A stretch of 32,473 bases of DNA, taken from the NCBI GenBank assembly GCA_021818865.1, contig JAKASX010000039.1, forward strand, positions 1 through 32,473, in the 5' to 3' direction. The stretch is from Acidobacteriota bacterium. GTDB lineage: Bacteria; Acidobacteriota; Terriglobia; Acidiferrales; UBA7541. This document shows positions 1 to 8,429 of this stretch, piece by piece (position 1 is the first letter of the stretch; each line of letters begins with the position of its first letter). The position numbers and the translations under genes are program-made. The notes below the pieces were generated by a model. That model was not told where the DNA came from. It made no database searches and saw only the letters and a list, made by a program, of their open reading frames with translations.

Positions 1-924
1 GCTGCCGAGCCGGTTCGGAACGCCGGCAGCACAAAAATACCGCGGTAAAACCCGCTCAGCATCCCCAAATCAGCCCAAAAGAAAAGAAAAACAGCCACCC
101 AAAGCGATTTTTCAGCAGCCTGCTAGATTCTGGGGAATCCGAGCGTATCGTGACGGATTCTGGGAAATTGTTCGAAGTCCGGTCGGAACGCTGCTGACAC
201 CAACGCCAATGAAGGAGGTTCCGCCTCTGGGAGGCCTACTCGTCATCGCGATTTGAAGGTTGTGTGGGCAAATGAAAGCAAATGTTCTACCGAGAAACCA
301 GATGGCCTCTGTGACCAAAGTCGCAGACTCTTCATTCAGGGGACTCTACGTTAGGCGGTGTTACCGAGCGACGTGGCCAAGGGGACTCACACCTACTCAG
401 TTGCTCAAATTCAGCTCAAACCGTCCGAGCGTCCCGCTCGGCGGACTCGACCAAACGAGGGAGAAAGAGACTGGTGTGGTAGTAGGCGTGTGGGTCCCGG
501 CCACTCGCAGGCCCTGCGGGATGGATTTCTGGGTGAATTCAAGCGGTTGAATATTTGAGGGGTGTCGAGTTCTACCTGCCGAATCATTACTTTCGTGGCC
601 GAAAGTTGCATTCACCCCAATCTGCTGGAGTCCAGGCGTGACTGCCGATGAGCGGATTGGTGAACCTGAAGGCGGGTCGTTTAGGGGACCTCTCGCACGT
701 GGGCACGACGGTGATCTGCTTGCGGATGAAGTTTCTGGCGATCGCGGTCGTATTGTGAAAGCGTTTTGCCAGTGGCACTGGCCCTTGAGAACAGTTTCAG
801 GTTCGCTCCGAGCGCCGAAAAAAGCTGCCCATGTCTATTCCGATCTACCGGCAATAAGCCGAGATCCTCTCGTCCGGGTTCCTCAACCCCCGGTTTATGA
901 GCAGCACCGCTGCATCAGCTATAA
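1..924. other. non-coding or decayed accessory stretch
   Basis: No open frame here reads like a conserved protein on either strand, and the short frames lack ribosome sites and family motifs. The stretch opens with a small hairpin (7-bp arms GCTGCCG/CGGCAGC at 1-7 and 24-30) and holds the tandem IS21-like repeats listed separately. Base composition is less GC-biased than in the genes that follow, as expected for decayed mobile DNA. The remnant at 925-1238 belongs to the same patch. Confidence 0.5.
126..168. repeat. tandem terminal-type repeats, possible IS21-family end
   Basis: GATTCTGGGGAAT (126-138) recurs as GATTCTGGGAAAT (156-168), 12 of 13 identical and exactly 30 bp apart. Multiple short repeats at each end are a known trait of IS21-family elements, and the wording resembles ends of that family as I remember them. 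No istA or istB is recognisable and the opposite end was not found, so this would be a solo end or relic. The assignment to IS21 is inference; the repeat itself is directly visible. Confidence 0.35.
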
Positions 925-1238
925 GCCTGGCTGTATGGAGCTAAACCGTTGAAGAAACAGGTTGGGGCGTGGAAGGGAGCCCGCCTTCCAGACGAAGCGG
1001 CGAAACTGGTCATCTACCTGGCATTCATCCAGGGGGAGTTGGATGTCCCCAGGCACCTGGCCCGCCGCTCCACGACCTGTATTTCAGTCCACAGGTCGAG
1101 GAATTCGCTCCGAGGACGACCTGGAGTCTCTCCCATGCGTTCACGAGCGCGTTTGAGGAACTCGACCCGATCCGGCAGTTCAAAGCAACCGCCAAGCCAG
1201 GGCCATTTCTCGAGTTGGCGAGCGCTGGCGTGAACTGA
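925..1238 (+). pseudogene. frameshifted C-terminal remnant of a DUF932-like protein
   Basis: Two frames together read as one protein tail. From 925 to about 1068 one frame gives LPDEAAKLVIYLAFIQGEL then DVPRHLARR. A one-base loss near 1067 shifts it, and the next frame gives HDLYFSPQVEEFAPRTTWSL, then SHAFTSAFEELDPIRQF, ending at TGA 1236-1238. The EEF..RT.WSL..AFT block is typical of the C-terminus of DUF932-type phage/plasmid-associated proteins. The frame is closed by a TAA at 922-924, so the N-terminal two thirds are missing. A TTG at 949 could open the first half but no ribosome site is seen. I read it as a degraded gene; the family name is recalled, not searched. Confidence 0.5.
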
Positions 1239-1253
1239 TCGTTCCGGAGTGAC

Positions 1254-1269
1254 CTCCCGCTGATGGGAG
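1254..1269 (+). terminator. weak hairpin after the DUF932-like remnant
   Basis: CTCCC (1254-1258) and GGGAG (1265-1269) form a 5-bp stem with a 6-nt loop, followed by only three T residues. It lies 16 bp beyond the pseudogene stop, where its terminator would be expected. The stem is short and the T tract poor, so this is a tentative call. Confidence 0.2.
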
Positions 1270-1419
1270 TTTAGAGCGATTATTCACATCTGAAATTGCA
1301 GAGAACGAGGCGCTCGACTGTATGGAGCGGAGCGCCGGGGGAGCCGTGACGGTCTTGAAGCCATTTGTCGGCGTGAGTGGGTTGCTAACCCTCTCACACG
1401 ACCTCGAACGGATTTCAGA

Positions 1420-4107
1420 TTACTCACTCCGAAGCGCCGTCGCCGGATCGACGCGCATGGCTCGCGAGGCGGGGATGTAGCAGGCGACGAGGACGACGGC
1501 GGCGAGCAAAACGCACCCGCCCGCCAGCGTGAACGGGTCGTTACCGGAAACGCCGACAAGGAACCTGCCTACCACCCGCCCCGCGGCAAGGGAAAGCAGC
1601 AAACCCAACGCCAGTCCGATGGAGACGATGAGGAGTCCCTGGCGCAAAATCATCCACCGAACCTGGTCTGGCCGCGCTCCGATAGCCATACGAACGCCGA
1701 TTTCGTGGGTCTTCTGGCTCGCGGCACTGGAAACTACGCCGTAAACCCCAATCACGACTAACACCAAACCTAAGAACCCGAGTGTGCCCGACAGCGCCGC
1801 GGCAAGCCGAAAAATCCGAAGACCTTCAATTCCGCCGACCGACTGATCCATCGTTTGAGCACCAAAAATCGGCAGGCTCGGGGCCAGAGCCGCGATTTGG
1901 CCACGTAGCGTTTCCAGCATCGACGCCGCGGGCAGCGAACTGCGAACCAGGACCGTCCCGAGCGAGAAATAGTGCTGCGCGAGCGGAACGTAGTAATAGG
2001 GCTGCACGGGCGCGAAGATGCTCTGGTATTTCCCGTTCTTGGCGACTCCAACCACTTCGATCCGGCGGCCCGGTTTCGAGGCCCGGGAGAAATGTTGGCC
2101 GATTGGATTCTGTTTCGGCCAGAACGTGTTGGCCATTGTCTGGTTGATCACGGCCACGAGCTGGGCGTGGGCATCGTCGGCCTGGGTGAAGGAACGGCCG
2201 CGAAGGATGGGAATGTGCAAGGTCTGGAAGTAACCGGGGGTGATGTTGGAAAAGGACACTGCAGGCATTTGTTGCCCCTGCGGCGGCTGGTAGCCGGGAA
2301 CCGCGATTTGGTCGTTCCTGAAAACGGAACCGAGTGGAACGCAGCACGACTCGCTGGCCGAGCGGACAGCGGGCAGCGCCCGCAGGCGGCGAAGCAGCTC
2401 CGTGTAAAATTCCTGGCCCCGGGTGTCGGTGTAACCTGCTTCGTGCGGGTCCATGCTTACTGTAACGACGTGATGCGGATCGAAGCCGAGGTTGATTTGC
2501 CCGGCATTATCCATGCTGCGTACGAACGAGCCCGCAACGACCAGGAGCGTCAGCGATCCCGCCACCTCGGCTATCACCAACGTGCTCCGCAGCCGCTGCC
2601 GCCGGCCTGCGCGTTGGCCTCCTTCATGCAAGGTTTCGTTCAGATTGGTGCGCGAGGCGCGAAACGCGGGCACGATGCCCACCGCCAGCCCGCAGAGAAG
2701 CGCGATCGCCAAGCCGTAGGCGAAAACTGTCCAATCAGGCTTGAGACCAAGGGACAGCGGCACGCCGAAGTGCAAATCGACTGAGTCCATTCTCGCGGCG
2801 ACCCATCCTCCGACACAGACGCCGACCAAACCACCGGCAAGCCCGATCAGGACGGTTTCAACAACCAACTGGCGGACGAGCCGGAATCGCGTTGCTCCGA
2901 GCGCGGCTCGCAAGGCCATCTCCCGTTGCCGCGCCATCGCCCGCACTAGCACGACCCCAGCGACGTTGATGCACGCCAGCACGAGCACGACGAGCGCCAG
3001 CACGAGAAAAAGTGCGGCCATGCTCATTATCGGCCGCTCCGCTCCGAAGCCAAATTTGCTCAAGATTTCCGGCGTAAGGGTAAGCTGGATGTTCCGGTCG
3101 CTTTTCGGATGGGCTTGCGCCAGACGGGCGGCGACCACGCGCAGTGCGGCGTGGGCTCGCTCGAGACTGATCCCAGGCCGGAGCCGCGCCAGGACCGAGA
3201 AATTTCGATAACTTCGGTCTGTCGTGAAGTTTTTCGAAAGCCATCCCTCCCTTGCCAGCATGTCCAAAGGCAGGTACGCCTGTACGTCCAAGGGCCATTG
3301 GAGCCCGTGAAACTTTTTCGGCGCCACTCCGACAATCGTCACCGGCTGGCCGTCGATCGAAGCTGCCCTGCCGACCATGTTTAGGTCACCGGCGAAATGA
3401 ACTTTCCAATAGGAGTACCCGAGCACCAGAACAGGATCGACGCCGGGGAACTTGCCTTCGGAAGGCAACAGCAGCCTACCGAGCGCCGGCTTGAGCCCGA
3501 GAACCGTGAAGCAATTCCCGGTGACGTAGTTGGTTACGACCCTATCGGGACGGCCGTGGACACGCAATCCGTCCAGACCCGTCCTATGTGCCACCAGGCC
3601 GGAAAAGATGCCGGTGGTCTGGCGGCGGATGTCTCGGAAATCAGGATAAGACAGAAGCTGCGACGCTGGCTGGCCTTCTTGCCTCATGCCCAGAACCACC
3701 AACTCCCTTGGGGCAGGCGCTGGCAATGGTCGAAGCAGAAGCCCGTCGACCATGCTGAAAATGGTCGTGTTTGCGCCAACGCCGATTGCCAGCGTCAGCA
3801 CCGTGGCGAGCGTGAAGCCTGGCGATTTGCGCAGCATTCGCAGCCCGAAGCGGAAATCCTGGAGCAGCGTTTCCACCCACACAAATCCCCACGCCGCGCG
3901 CACGTCCTCCTCGACCTGTAGCTCGTTGCCGAGCGCGCGATGCGCAGCATGACCGGCTTCTTCGGGAGACAGGCCCGCCGCCCGCTGTTCCTCGGCTTCT
4001 AGCTCGAGATGACCCCGCAGCTCACGGGCAAGGTCCGCTTCACGCGCTCGCCGGCGATACCAGGGAAACCAGGAAAGCCAGGATTCGAGCCTGCGCCAGA
4101 CCCCCAC
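1420..4107 (-). CDS. ADOP-type ABC transporter permease (MacB/FtsX), distal copy
   Basis: About 895 residues in the layout of acidobacterial duplicated orphan permeases: a charged N-terminal block ([19 protein letters not shown], then a HLELEAEEQ helix), a first MacB-like periplasmic core followed by an FtsX membrane domain, then a second copy. The first transmembrane helix follows [10 protein letters not shown], and the C-terminus ends in the usual PA.RAMRVDP.TALR. An ATG-like opening exists farther upstream (TTG at 4158), but I choose GTG 4107. It has GGGGAGGG just upstream, and the surrounding bases match the real start of the next permease. It is the last gene of padR-ADOP-ADOP, about 83 bp after its paralogue. 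No ATPase gene is nearby, hence orphan. The substrate is unknown; export or lipid/lipoprotein handling is possible. Confidence 0.9.
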   Translation of the reverse strand: MGVWRRLESWLSWFPWYRRRAREADLARELRGHLELEAEEQRAAGLSPEEAGHAAHRALGNELQVEEDVRAAWGFVWVETLLQDFRFGLRMLRKSPGFTLATVLTLAIGVGANTTIFSMVDGLLLRPLPAPAPRELVVLGMRQEGQPASQLLSYPDFRDIRRQTTGIFSGLVAHRTGLDGLRVHGRPDRVVTNYVTGNCFTVLGLKPALGRLLLPSEGKFPGVDPVLVLGYSYWKVHFAGDLNMVGRAASIDGQPVTIVGVAPKKFHGLQWPLDVQAYLPLDMLAREGWLSKNFTTDRSYRNFSVLARLRPGISLERAHAALRVVAARLAQAHPKSDRNIQLTLTPEILSKFGFGAERPIMSMAALFLVLALVVLVLACINVAGVVLVRAMARQREMALRAALGATRFRLVRQLVVETVLIGLAGGLVGVCVGGWVAARMDSVDLHFGVPLSLGLKPDWTVFAYGLAIALLCGLAVGIVPAFRASRTNLNETLHEGGQRAGRRQRLRSTLVIAEVAGSLTLLVVAGSFVRSMDNAGQINLGFDPHHVVTVSMDPHEAGYTDTRGQEFYTELLRRLRALPAVRSASESCCVPLGSVFRNDQIAVPGYQPPQGQQMPAVSFSNITPGYFQTLHIPILRGRSFTQADDAHAQLVAVINQTMANTFWPKQNPIGQHFSRASKPGRRIEVVGVAKNGKYQSIFAPVQPYYYVPLAQHYFSLGTVLVRSSLPAASMLETLRGQIAALAPSLPIFGAQTMDQSVGGIEGLRIFRLAAALSGTLGFLGLVLVVIGVYGVVSSAASQKTHEIGVRMAIGARPDQVRWMILRQGLLIVSIGLALGLLLSLAAGRVVGRFLVGVSGNDPFTLAGGCVLLAAVVLVACYIPASRAMRVDPATALRSE

Positions 4108-4123
4108 GTCATCCCTCCCCGGC
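3814..4123 (-). repeat. 310-bp direct repeat, copy 1 (start of distal ADOP gene)
   Basis: This block aligns without gaps to 6561-6870 (constant offset 2747). By eye about 19-20 bases differ, roughly 94% identity. It covers the ribosome-binding region, the start codon and about the first 98 codons. Immediately beyond it the two genes diverge strongly even in protein sequence. Confidence 0.85.
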
Positions 4124-4190
4124 GAAATCTGGCCACCGATGGTCCTGCGGGGGACCAAGTACGGGACACCAGCCGCTGGTCACCGTTACC

Positions 4191-6854
4191 TCACTCCTGT
4201 CTCAGCGCGGCCATGGGATCGACGCGCATGGCCCGCCGAGCAGGTACGTAGCACGCCAGCAGCGTCACCGCGCACAGAATCGCCGCAACCGCGCCGAAGA
4301 TCAAGGGATCGGTCGGCTTGATGCCGTAGAGCAGGCTCGACAAGAGGCGCACCAAGGTCAGCGAGACAAGGATTCCAGTTCCGAGCCCCAGCAAAGCCGG
4401 CATCATTCCTTGGCCTACCACCCGCCCGAGCACATCCATCTTTTGCGCGCCCAGCGCCATGCGAATGCCAATTTCATGGGTGCGCCGCGCAACCGAATAG
4501 GAAACCACGCCGTAAATTCCCAAGCACGCCAGAAGAAGCGCAGCAACAGCGAAGACAGATGTCAGCAACATCTCGAATCGCCGCGGCGCGAGTGAACTGG
4601 ATACGATTTGGCCCATCGTGCGTACAGGCGGAACGGCCACGCTCGAATCCACTCGCCAGATTGCGCGCCGCAACTCCAGAGCGACCGCAGCGCCGGGCAT
4701 GCGGGTGCGGAAGATGAGCGATCCTGTCATTCCGCCGCCGTAGAGTGCATACACCATCGGCGTTGGCCCTTTGGAAAGCGTCACGCTACGAGTATCGCCG
4801 ACAACCCCGACAACGTGGAGCACCCCAGGGTCCCCGTCAAATTTCTGGCCGATGGGATCGAGGCCCGGCCAAATAGTCTCGGCAGCATTGGCGGAAATCA
4901 CCACCGCGCCGGTGTCTGCATCAGCCCACGTCAAACGTCGGCCGCGCACCAGTGGAATCTCGAGCGTCCGAAAATACCCGGGGCTTACGTAGCGGTAGCT
5001 GGCGAACGGGCGCTCAGCGATAGGCCGCGTATCACCAGGCAAGTTCACTGGATCGTCGTCTATTTCGCCGCCGGGAGGCAGCCGACTGGTAACCGCGGAG
5101 GATTCCACGGCGGGCAGCGCGGCCGTAGTCACCAGCAGCCGGCGCCAGAATTCGCTACGCTGCTCCCTTCGCGTATATTCCGCCGAAGGCAATTGCAGGT
5201 TCAGGGTCACGATGTGCTCGACGGTAAAGCCCTTCGGTGCCCGCTCGAGCTTCGCAAAACTCGTAAGAAACAACCCCGCCGCGATCAGCAGCATGGCCCC
5301 AAGGGCCGTCTCGATCCCGACCATCGCTTCGCGTGCGCGCAGCCCAGCCCCCCGGTCCGTGCTCCGCGTGCTCGCCGAGCGCAACGCGTCCTGCGGATTG
5401 GCTCTCGCCATCCGCCATGCCCCCAGTAAGCCCGCCGCCACTCCTGCCAAAACCGAGATACCCAGCGTAAAAACCAGCACCACGCCGTCGAGGCGAACGT
5501 TGTGCAGCCGTGGCAACCCTGCCGGCGCCATCGCCAGCAGCGCCCAAAGTGCCCAGCGTGCCAAAACGAGCCCCAGCGCTCCGCCCGCGAGCCCTAGCAG
5601 CAGCGTCTCCGCCAGCGTCTGCCGCAACAAGCGGCCGCGGCTCGCTCCCAGCGCGCTCCGAATCGCCGCCTCCTGCTCTCCGGCGGCCGCGCGCGTCAAA
5701 ATAAGGCTCGCCAGATTCACGCAGATGATGAGCATCACCGCCAGCACCGCCGCGAGTAGCATCCAAAGTCCCCGCTCAGATGACCGCACGATCATGCCGT
5801 GCAGCGGCGTCACAACCGCCGTTGGGTAAGGCAATGGGAACGACTGCGAACGAAAAAGCCGACTCAAAATCACATTCAATTCCGCAGTGGCCTGAGCTCG
5901 GCTCACGCCCGGCCTAAGCCTCGCAATTGCGGCGATCCCGAAGCCAGCATCCGCCGCCAGGTCCGACTTCCCGAAAACTTCTGGCACGAAAAGTTCTGGC
6001 TTTGGCGTGGGACCCATGACAGACATCAATTGATTCCCTTGGAAAAAGTGGAATGACGCCGGCAGAACGCCCACTACGCTATACGGAATTCTATTCAATG
6101 CGATCGCATGCCCGATGATGCCGGGGTTGCTGTGGAATCGGTTTCGCCACAGGGCGTTTGTGAGAATCACCTCATGGTTTCGGCCGGGCTGATCCGCATC
6201 TTCCGAAAAATTGCGCCCAAGCAGCAGCCTGACGCCCAGAACGTCGAGCAGGTTCGCACTTACCGAGTCCGCGTTCATCAGCGCGGGCTCTCCGCGCCCC
6301 GTCAGATTCAAGCTGCCGCCCACCTCGACTGCCGCGATTCCCGCCAGCGACTTCGCCTGATGTGCCCAGGCCACGTAGGACGCCGGATTCGGAGGAATCA
6401 CCGGAAATTTCCGCGCAAACTGAGGCACGGCCAGTTCGACAGTGACCAACTGGCTGGGGTGAGGAAATTCGAGTGGGCGTAAAAGCACACCGTTGACGAT
6501 GGAGAAGATAGCCGTATTCGCCGCCAACCCCAGAGCCAGCGTGAGAATTGCAATGGCGGCGAAGCCTGGTGATTTGCGCAGCATTCGCAGCCCGTAGCGG
6601 AAATCCTGGAGCAGAGTTTCCACCCACATAAATCCCCACGCCGCGCGCACGTCCTCCTCGACCTGTAGCTCGTTACCGAGCGCGCGACGCGCCGCATGGG
6701 CGGCTTCGTCTGGAGTCAGGCCCACCGCCCGCTGTTCCTCGGCTTCTAGCTCGAGATGATCCCGCAGCTCACGGGCAAGGTCCGCTTCACGCGCTCGCCG
6801 GCGATACCAGGGAAACCAGGAAAGCCAGGATTTGAGCCTGCGCCGGATTCCCAT
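4191..6854 (-). CDS. ADOP-type ABC transporter permease (MacB/FtsX), proximal copy
   Basis: 887 residues with the same plan as the distal copy: N-terminal charged helix region (residues 1-85), a first membrane helix near 100-120 ([20 protein letters not shown]), a MacB periplasmic core, three FtsX helices near 370-475, a second periplasmic core, and three C-terminal helices ending in [17 protein letters not shown]. The ATG at 6854 has a GGGGAGGG ribosome site. It follows the padR stop codon by a single base, so translation is probably coupled. PadR repressors next to ADOP permeases are a recurrent acidobacterial arrangement. The transported molecule is unknown. Apart from the first 98 codons the protein is clearly diverged from its neighbour, so the two probably have different specificities. 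Confidence 0.9.
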   Translation of the reverse strand: MGIRRRLKSWLSWFPWYRRRAREADLARELRDHLELEAEEQRAVGLTPDEAAHAARRALGNELQVEEDVRAAWGFMWVETLLQDFRYGLRMLRKSPGFAAIAILTLALGLAANTAIFSIVNGVLLRPLEFPHPSQLVTVELAVPQFARKFPVIPPNPASYVAWAHQAKSLAGIAAVEVGGSLNLTGRGEPALMNADSVSANLLDVLGVRLLLGRNFSEDADQPGRNHEVILTNALWRNRFHSNPGIIGHAIALNRIPYSVVGVLPASFHFFQGNQLMSVMGPTPKPELFVPEVFGKSDLAADAGFGIAAIARLRPGVSRAQATAELNVILSRLFRSQSFPLPYPTAVVTPLHGMIVRSSERGLWMLLAAVLAVMLIICVNLASLILTRAAAGEQEAAIRSALGASRGRLLRQTLAETLLLGLAGGALGLVLARWALWALLAMAPAGLPRLHNVRLDGVVLVFTLGISVLAGVAAGLLGAWRMARANPQDALRSASTRSTDRGAGLRAREAMVGIETALGAMLLIAAGLFLTSFAKLERAPKGFTVEHIVTLNLQLPSAEYTRREQRSEFWRRLLVTTAALPAVESSAVTSRLPPGGEIDDDPVNLPGDTRPIAERPFASYRYVSPGYFRTLEIPLVRGRRLTWADADTGAVVISANAAETIWPGLDPIGQKFDGDPGVLHVVGVVGDTRSVTLSKGPTPMVYALYGGGMTGSLIFRTRMPGAAVALELRRAIWRVDSSVAVPPVRTMGQIVSSSLAPRRFEMLLTSVFAVAALLLACLGIYGVVSYSVARRTHEIGIRMALGAQKMDVLGRVVGQGMMPALLGLGTGILVSLTLVRLLSSLLYGIKPTDPLIFGAVAAILCAVTLLACYVPARRAMRVDPMAALRQE

Positions 6855-6870
6855 GTCATCCCTCCCCGGC
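6561..6870 (-). repeat. 310-bp direct repeat, copy 2 (start of proximal ADOP gene)
   Basis: Partner of 3814-4123. The copy spans the end of padR, the ribosome site, the ATG and the first 98 codons of the proximal permease. Confidence 0.85.
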
Positions 6871-7212
6871 AGGTTCCATCACCCGGCCGATCGACGCCAC
6901 CAGCCGGCGCCATTCGGAACGCTCCGCGGTCAGCTGCTTTTTCCCGGCGGGCGTGAGCCGGTAATACTTGAACTCGCGCTTCCCGCCCTTGGGTATCTCC
7001 CATTTCGAGACGACCCAGCCTCGGCGCTCCAGCCGATGCAGCGCCGGATAGAGCGAGCCATGCTCGACCTGCAACACGTCGTCGGTGGTGCGCTGGATGT
7101 GCTTCGCGATTTCGTGGCCGTTCGCGGCACCGAACAGAAGAGTCCGCAGAATCAGCATATCGAGTGTGCCTTTCATCAGTTCGATTCGGTTTGAGCAGTC
7201 TTTCTTCGGCAT
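6856..7212 (-). CDS. PadR-family transcriptional repressor
   Basis: 118 residues, the usual size of a short PadR protein. [17 protein letters not shown] opens the winged helix. [20 protein letters not shown] holds the recognition helix, followed by the PadR signature [15 protein letters not shown]. The wing is [15 protein letters not shown] and a short C-terminal dimerisation helix ends the protein. It is the first gene of a three-gene operon and ends one base before the ADOP start. An inverted repeat lies in its own promoter, so autorepression with relief by an unknown ligand or membrane stress is likely. It starts at ATG 7212, which is preceded by a -10-like hexamer rather than a Shine-Dalgarno. 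Confidence 0.93.
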   Translation of the reverse strand: MPKKDCSNRIELMKGTLDMLILRTLLFGAANGHEIAKHIQRTTDDVLQVEHGSLYPALHRLERRGWVVSKWEIPKGGKREFKYYRLTPAGKKQLTAERSEWRRLVASIGRVMEPAGEG

Positions 7213-7219
7213 GGTCGAA

Positions 7220-7249
7220 ATCCTACCCCAAATCAGGGTAGAAGTTCAA
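7220..7249 (-). promoter_or_regulatory. candidate padR operon promoter
   Basis: On the minus strand TTGAAC (7244-7249) and TAGGAT (7220-7225) are separated by 18 bp. Only 7 nt lie between the -10 hexamer and the padR ATG, so the transcript would begin at or within a base or two of the start codon. The promoter is assigned by eye only. Confidence 0.4.
7223..7241. promoter_or_regulatory. candidate PadR operator, CTACCC-N7-GGGTAG
   Basis: Perfect 6-bp inverted arms at 7223-7228 and 7236-7241, with a 7-bp spacer. The repeat fills the space between the proposed -35 and -10 of padR and overlaps the -10 by three bases, where a bound dimer would block polymerase. PadR proteins bind short inverted repeats in their own promoters. 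Assignment to this PadR is inference from position. Confidence 0.5.
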
Positions 7250-7321
7250 CCATCATTTGACTAACCCGCTGGCCGAGCCCACTCGAGGCGACCCCCAGAG
7301 CCACCGCCTTCAAGGAGAGCT

Positions 7322-8077
7322 GTGATGACCTGTATTGTCTGCGGTTGCCGCATCGAGGAGGCGCGCCCGGGGCAGCCACCACTTGTGGCGAAGTATTGCC
7401 GTCCGTGCCGAACAGAGCGTCGGCGACAGGCAAAAGCCATATACGTCTGGCACCCGCAATACGAGGACTACTTGCGAGCGCAGTACCACGGCGGGCTGAA
7501 CAGAAGAATTCGGGTGCTCAATTGGATGGTGCGCGAAACTGGTTTGCCGCGCTGGTACATCAAACGCCAAGCCGCACGCCTGGGCCTGACGATGCACATG
7601 GACCGCACGCCCTGGACGGATGCGGAAACGGATCTCCTGGAAAGGCTGGTCGGCCGGCTCTCGACCGCGACCATCGCCAAGCGTTTACATCGACCGGAAA
7701 GCTCGGTCGTCAACAAACTGAAGCGCATGGGCACGTCACGGCGTGTGCGCGAAGGTTACACAATGAGAGACCTTGAGATGTGCTTTGGCGAGGACCATCA
7801 CAAGATCGCTGGATGGACAAAGAACGGTTGGCTCCGTGATCGACTGCAAGGCACGCGACGCCACGACGGCAATGGCAATGACATTCACCGCATCCGCGAA
7901 AAAGATGTCCTGGCCTTTCTAAAGGCCCACCCGGAAGAGATCAACCTGGGCAAAGTGGACCAAACCTGGTTCCTGGATCTCGTGTTGCTGCGAGGCCGCG
8001 AACTGCACGAAGGAAGGCCATCCCACCAAACGGGGATCCGCGAAGACCAACCCCCGAGTAAGAATGCCGTGGATTAA
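7322..8077 (+). CDS. zinc-ribbon and multi-HTH DNA-binding protein
   Basis: 251 residues, function unknown. Two CxxC pairs (C4/C7 and C26/C29) with a basic tail make a zinc ribbon at residues 1-35. An HTH-like segment follows at about 60-90. Residues 95-138 resemble a SANT/Myb-like helix-turn-helix (WTDAETDLLERL ... TIAKRLHRPESSVVNKLKRMG). Residues 148-200 (MRDLEMCFGEDHHKIAGWTK ... IREKDVLAFLKAHPE) look like a MerR/excisionase-type DNA reader. The start is GTG 7322 or ATG 7325; AAGGAG near 7310 suits either. It is divergent from padR. Together with the attachment-like repeats and the tRNA fragment just downstream, it looks like cargo or a regulator of an integrated element. No catalytic domain is visible. 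Confidence 0.75.
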   Translation: MMTCIVCGCRIEEARPGQPPLVAKYCRPCRTERRRQAKAIYVWHPQYEDYLRAQYHGGLNRRIRVLNWMVRETGLPRWYIKRQAARLGLTMHMDRTPWTDAETDLLERLVGRLSTATIAKRLHRPESSVVNKLKRMGTSRRVREGYTMRDLEMCFGEDHHKIAGWTKNGWLRDRLQGTRRHDGNGNDIHRIREKDVLAFLKAHPEEINLGKVDQTWFLDLVLLRGRELHEGRPSHQTGIREDQPPSKNAVD

Positions 8078-8147
8078 CGGGCGATCTTGGAGTGGGCCAA
8101 GCATGCGTTTGTTACACTCAGGTGCGCGAGTGGTCAAACCTCTCCAC

Positions 8148-8164
8148 TGTCACAAAATTGTCAC
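8148..8164. repeat. TGTCAC direct repeats, attachment-arm-like
   Basis: TGTCAC occurs at 8148-8153 and again at 8159-8164, an 11-bp period (one helical turn), in an AT-rich context. Evenly phased short direct repeats beside a tRNA fragment resemble arm-type binding sites of tyrosine integrases. The functional reading is inference. Confidence 0.4.
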
Positions 8165-8216
8165 TAAAATTGGCGCAAAACAGGCAAAAACAGCGAAAAT
8201 TAGGAGAAGCTCAATT

Positions 8217-8254
8217 TTCAGCTAAATGACAGCTGGCAAAGGGATTTAGCTGAA
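8217..8254. repeat. 11-bp inverted repeat, AT-rich
   Basis: TTCAGCTAAAT (8217-8227) and ATTTAGCTGAA (8244-8254) are perfect reverse complements with a 16-nt spacer. AATTTTCA flanks the structure on the left (8213-8220) and again on the right (8253-8260). It could act as a bidirectional terminator between the convergent flanking genes, or as a protein-binding element of an attachment site. Confidence 0.6.
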
Positions 8255-8286
8255 TTTTCAACCAGTTGGGCAAGCAGCGAAATCGC

Positions 8287-8326
8287 TTTTCAAGACCGCC
8301 GGTTTCAACCACTCACCCACTCCTCC
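8287..8326 (-). pseudogene. 5' half of a tRNA-Ser(UGA) gene
   Basis: Read on the minus strand from 8326, forty bases match a serine tRNA: acceptor strand GGAGGAG, T8 G9, a D arm (GGT...ACC around AGTGGTTGAAA), then anticodon stem GCGGT and loop CTTGAAA with anticodon TGA. The next bases should be ACCGC to close the anticodon stem but are AGCGA. No variable arm, T arm or CTCCTCC acceptor strand follows in this region. The gene is therefore broken immediately 3' of the anticodon loop, a classic crossover position for tyrosine integrases. It cannot yield a functional tRNA as it stands. Confidence 0.75.
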
Positions 8327-8429
8327 ACGGAGGGTGCCAGGAGTGATTGTAGACCGTGGGGTGGTTCTTAGAAATGAAGATCGGCGGGGTGGTTGCATGG
8401 GCGGGGTGACGCGGAGGGCGGCGAAGGGC

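Noticed and set aside
1-30. Terminator at the left edge
   Set aside because: The 7-bp stem has a 16-nt loop and no T run; it may be chance or part of mobile-element debris.
1972-2784. 270-codon plus-strand frame within the distal ADOP gene
   Set aside because: It is wholly antisense to a conserved permease and has no family features.
8281-8326. A complete functional tRNA-Ser, or one interrupted by a group I intron
   Set aside because: The anticodon stem is not closed and no 3' half (T arm, CTCCTCC) was found down to the padR region on that strand.
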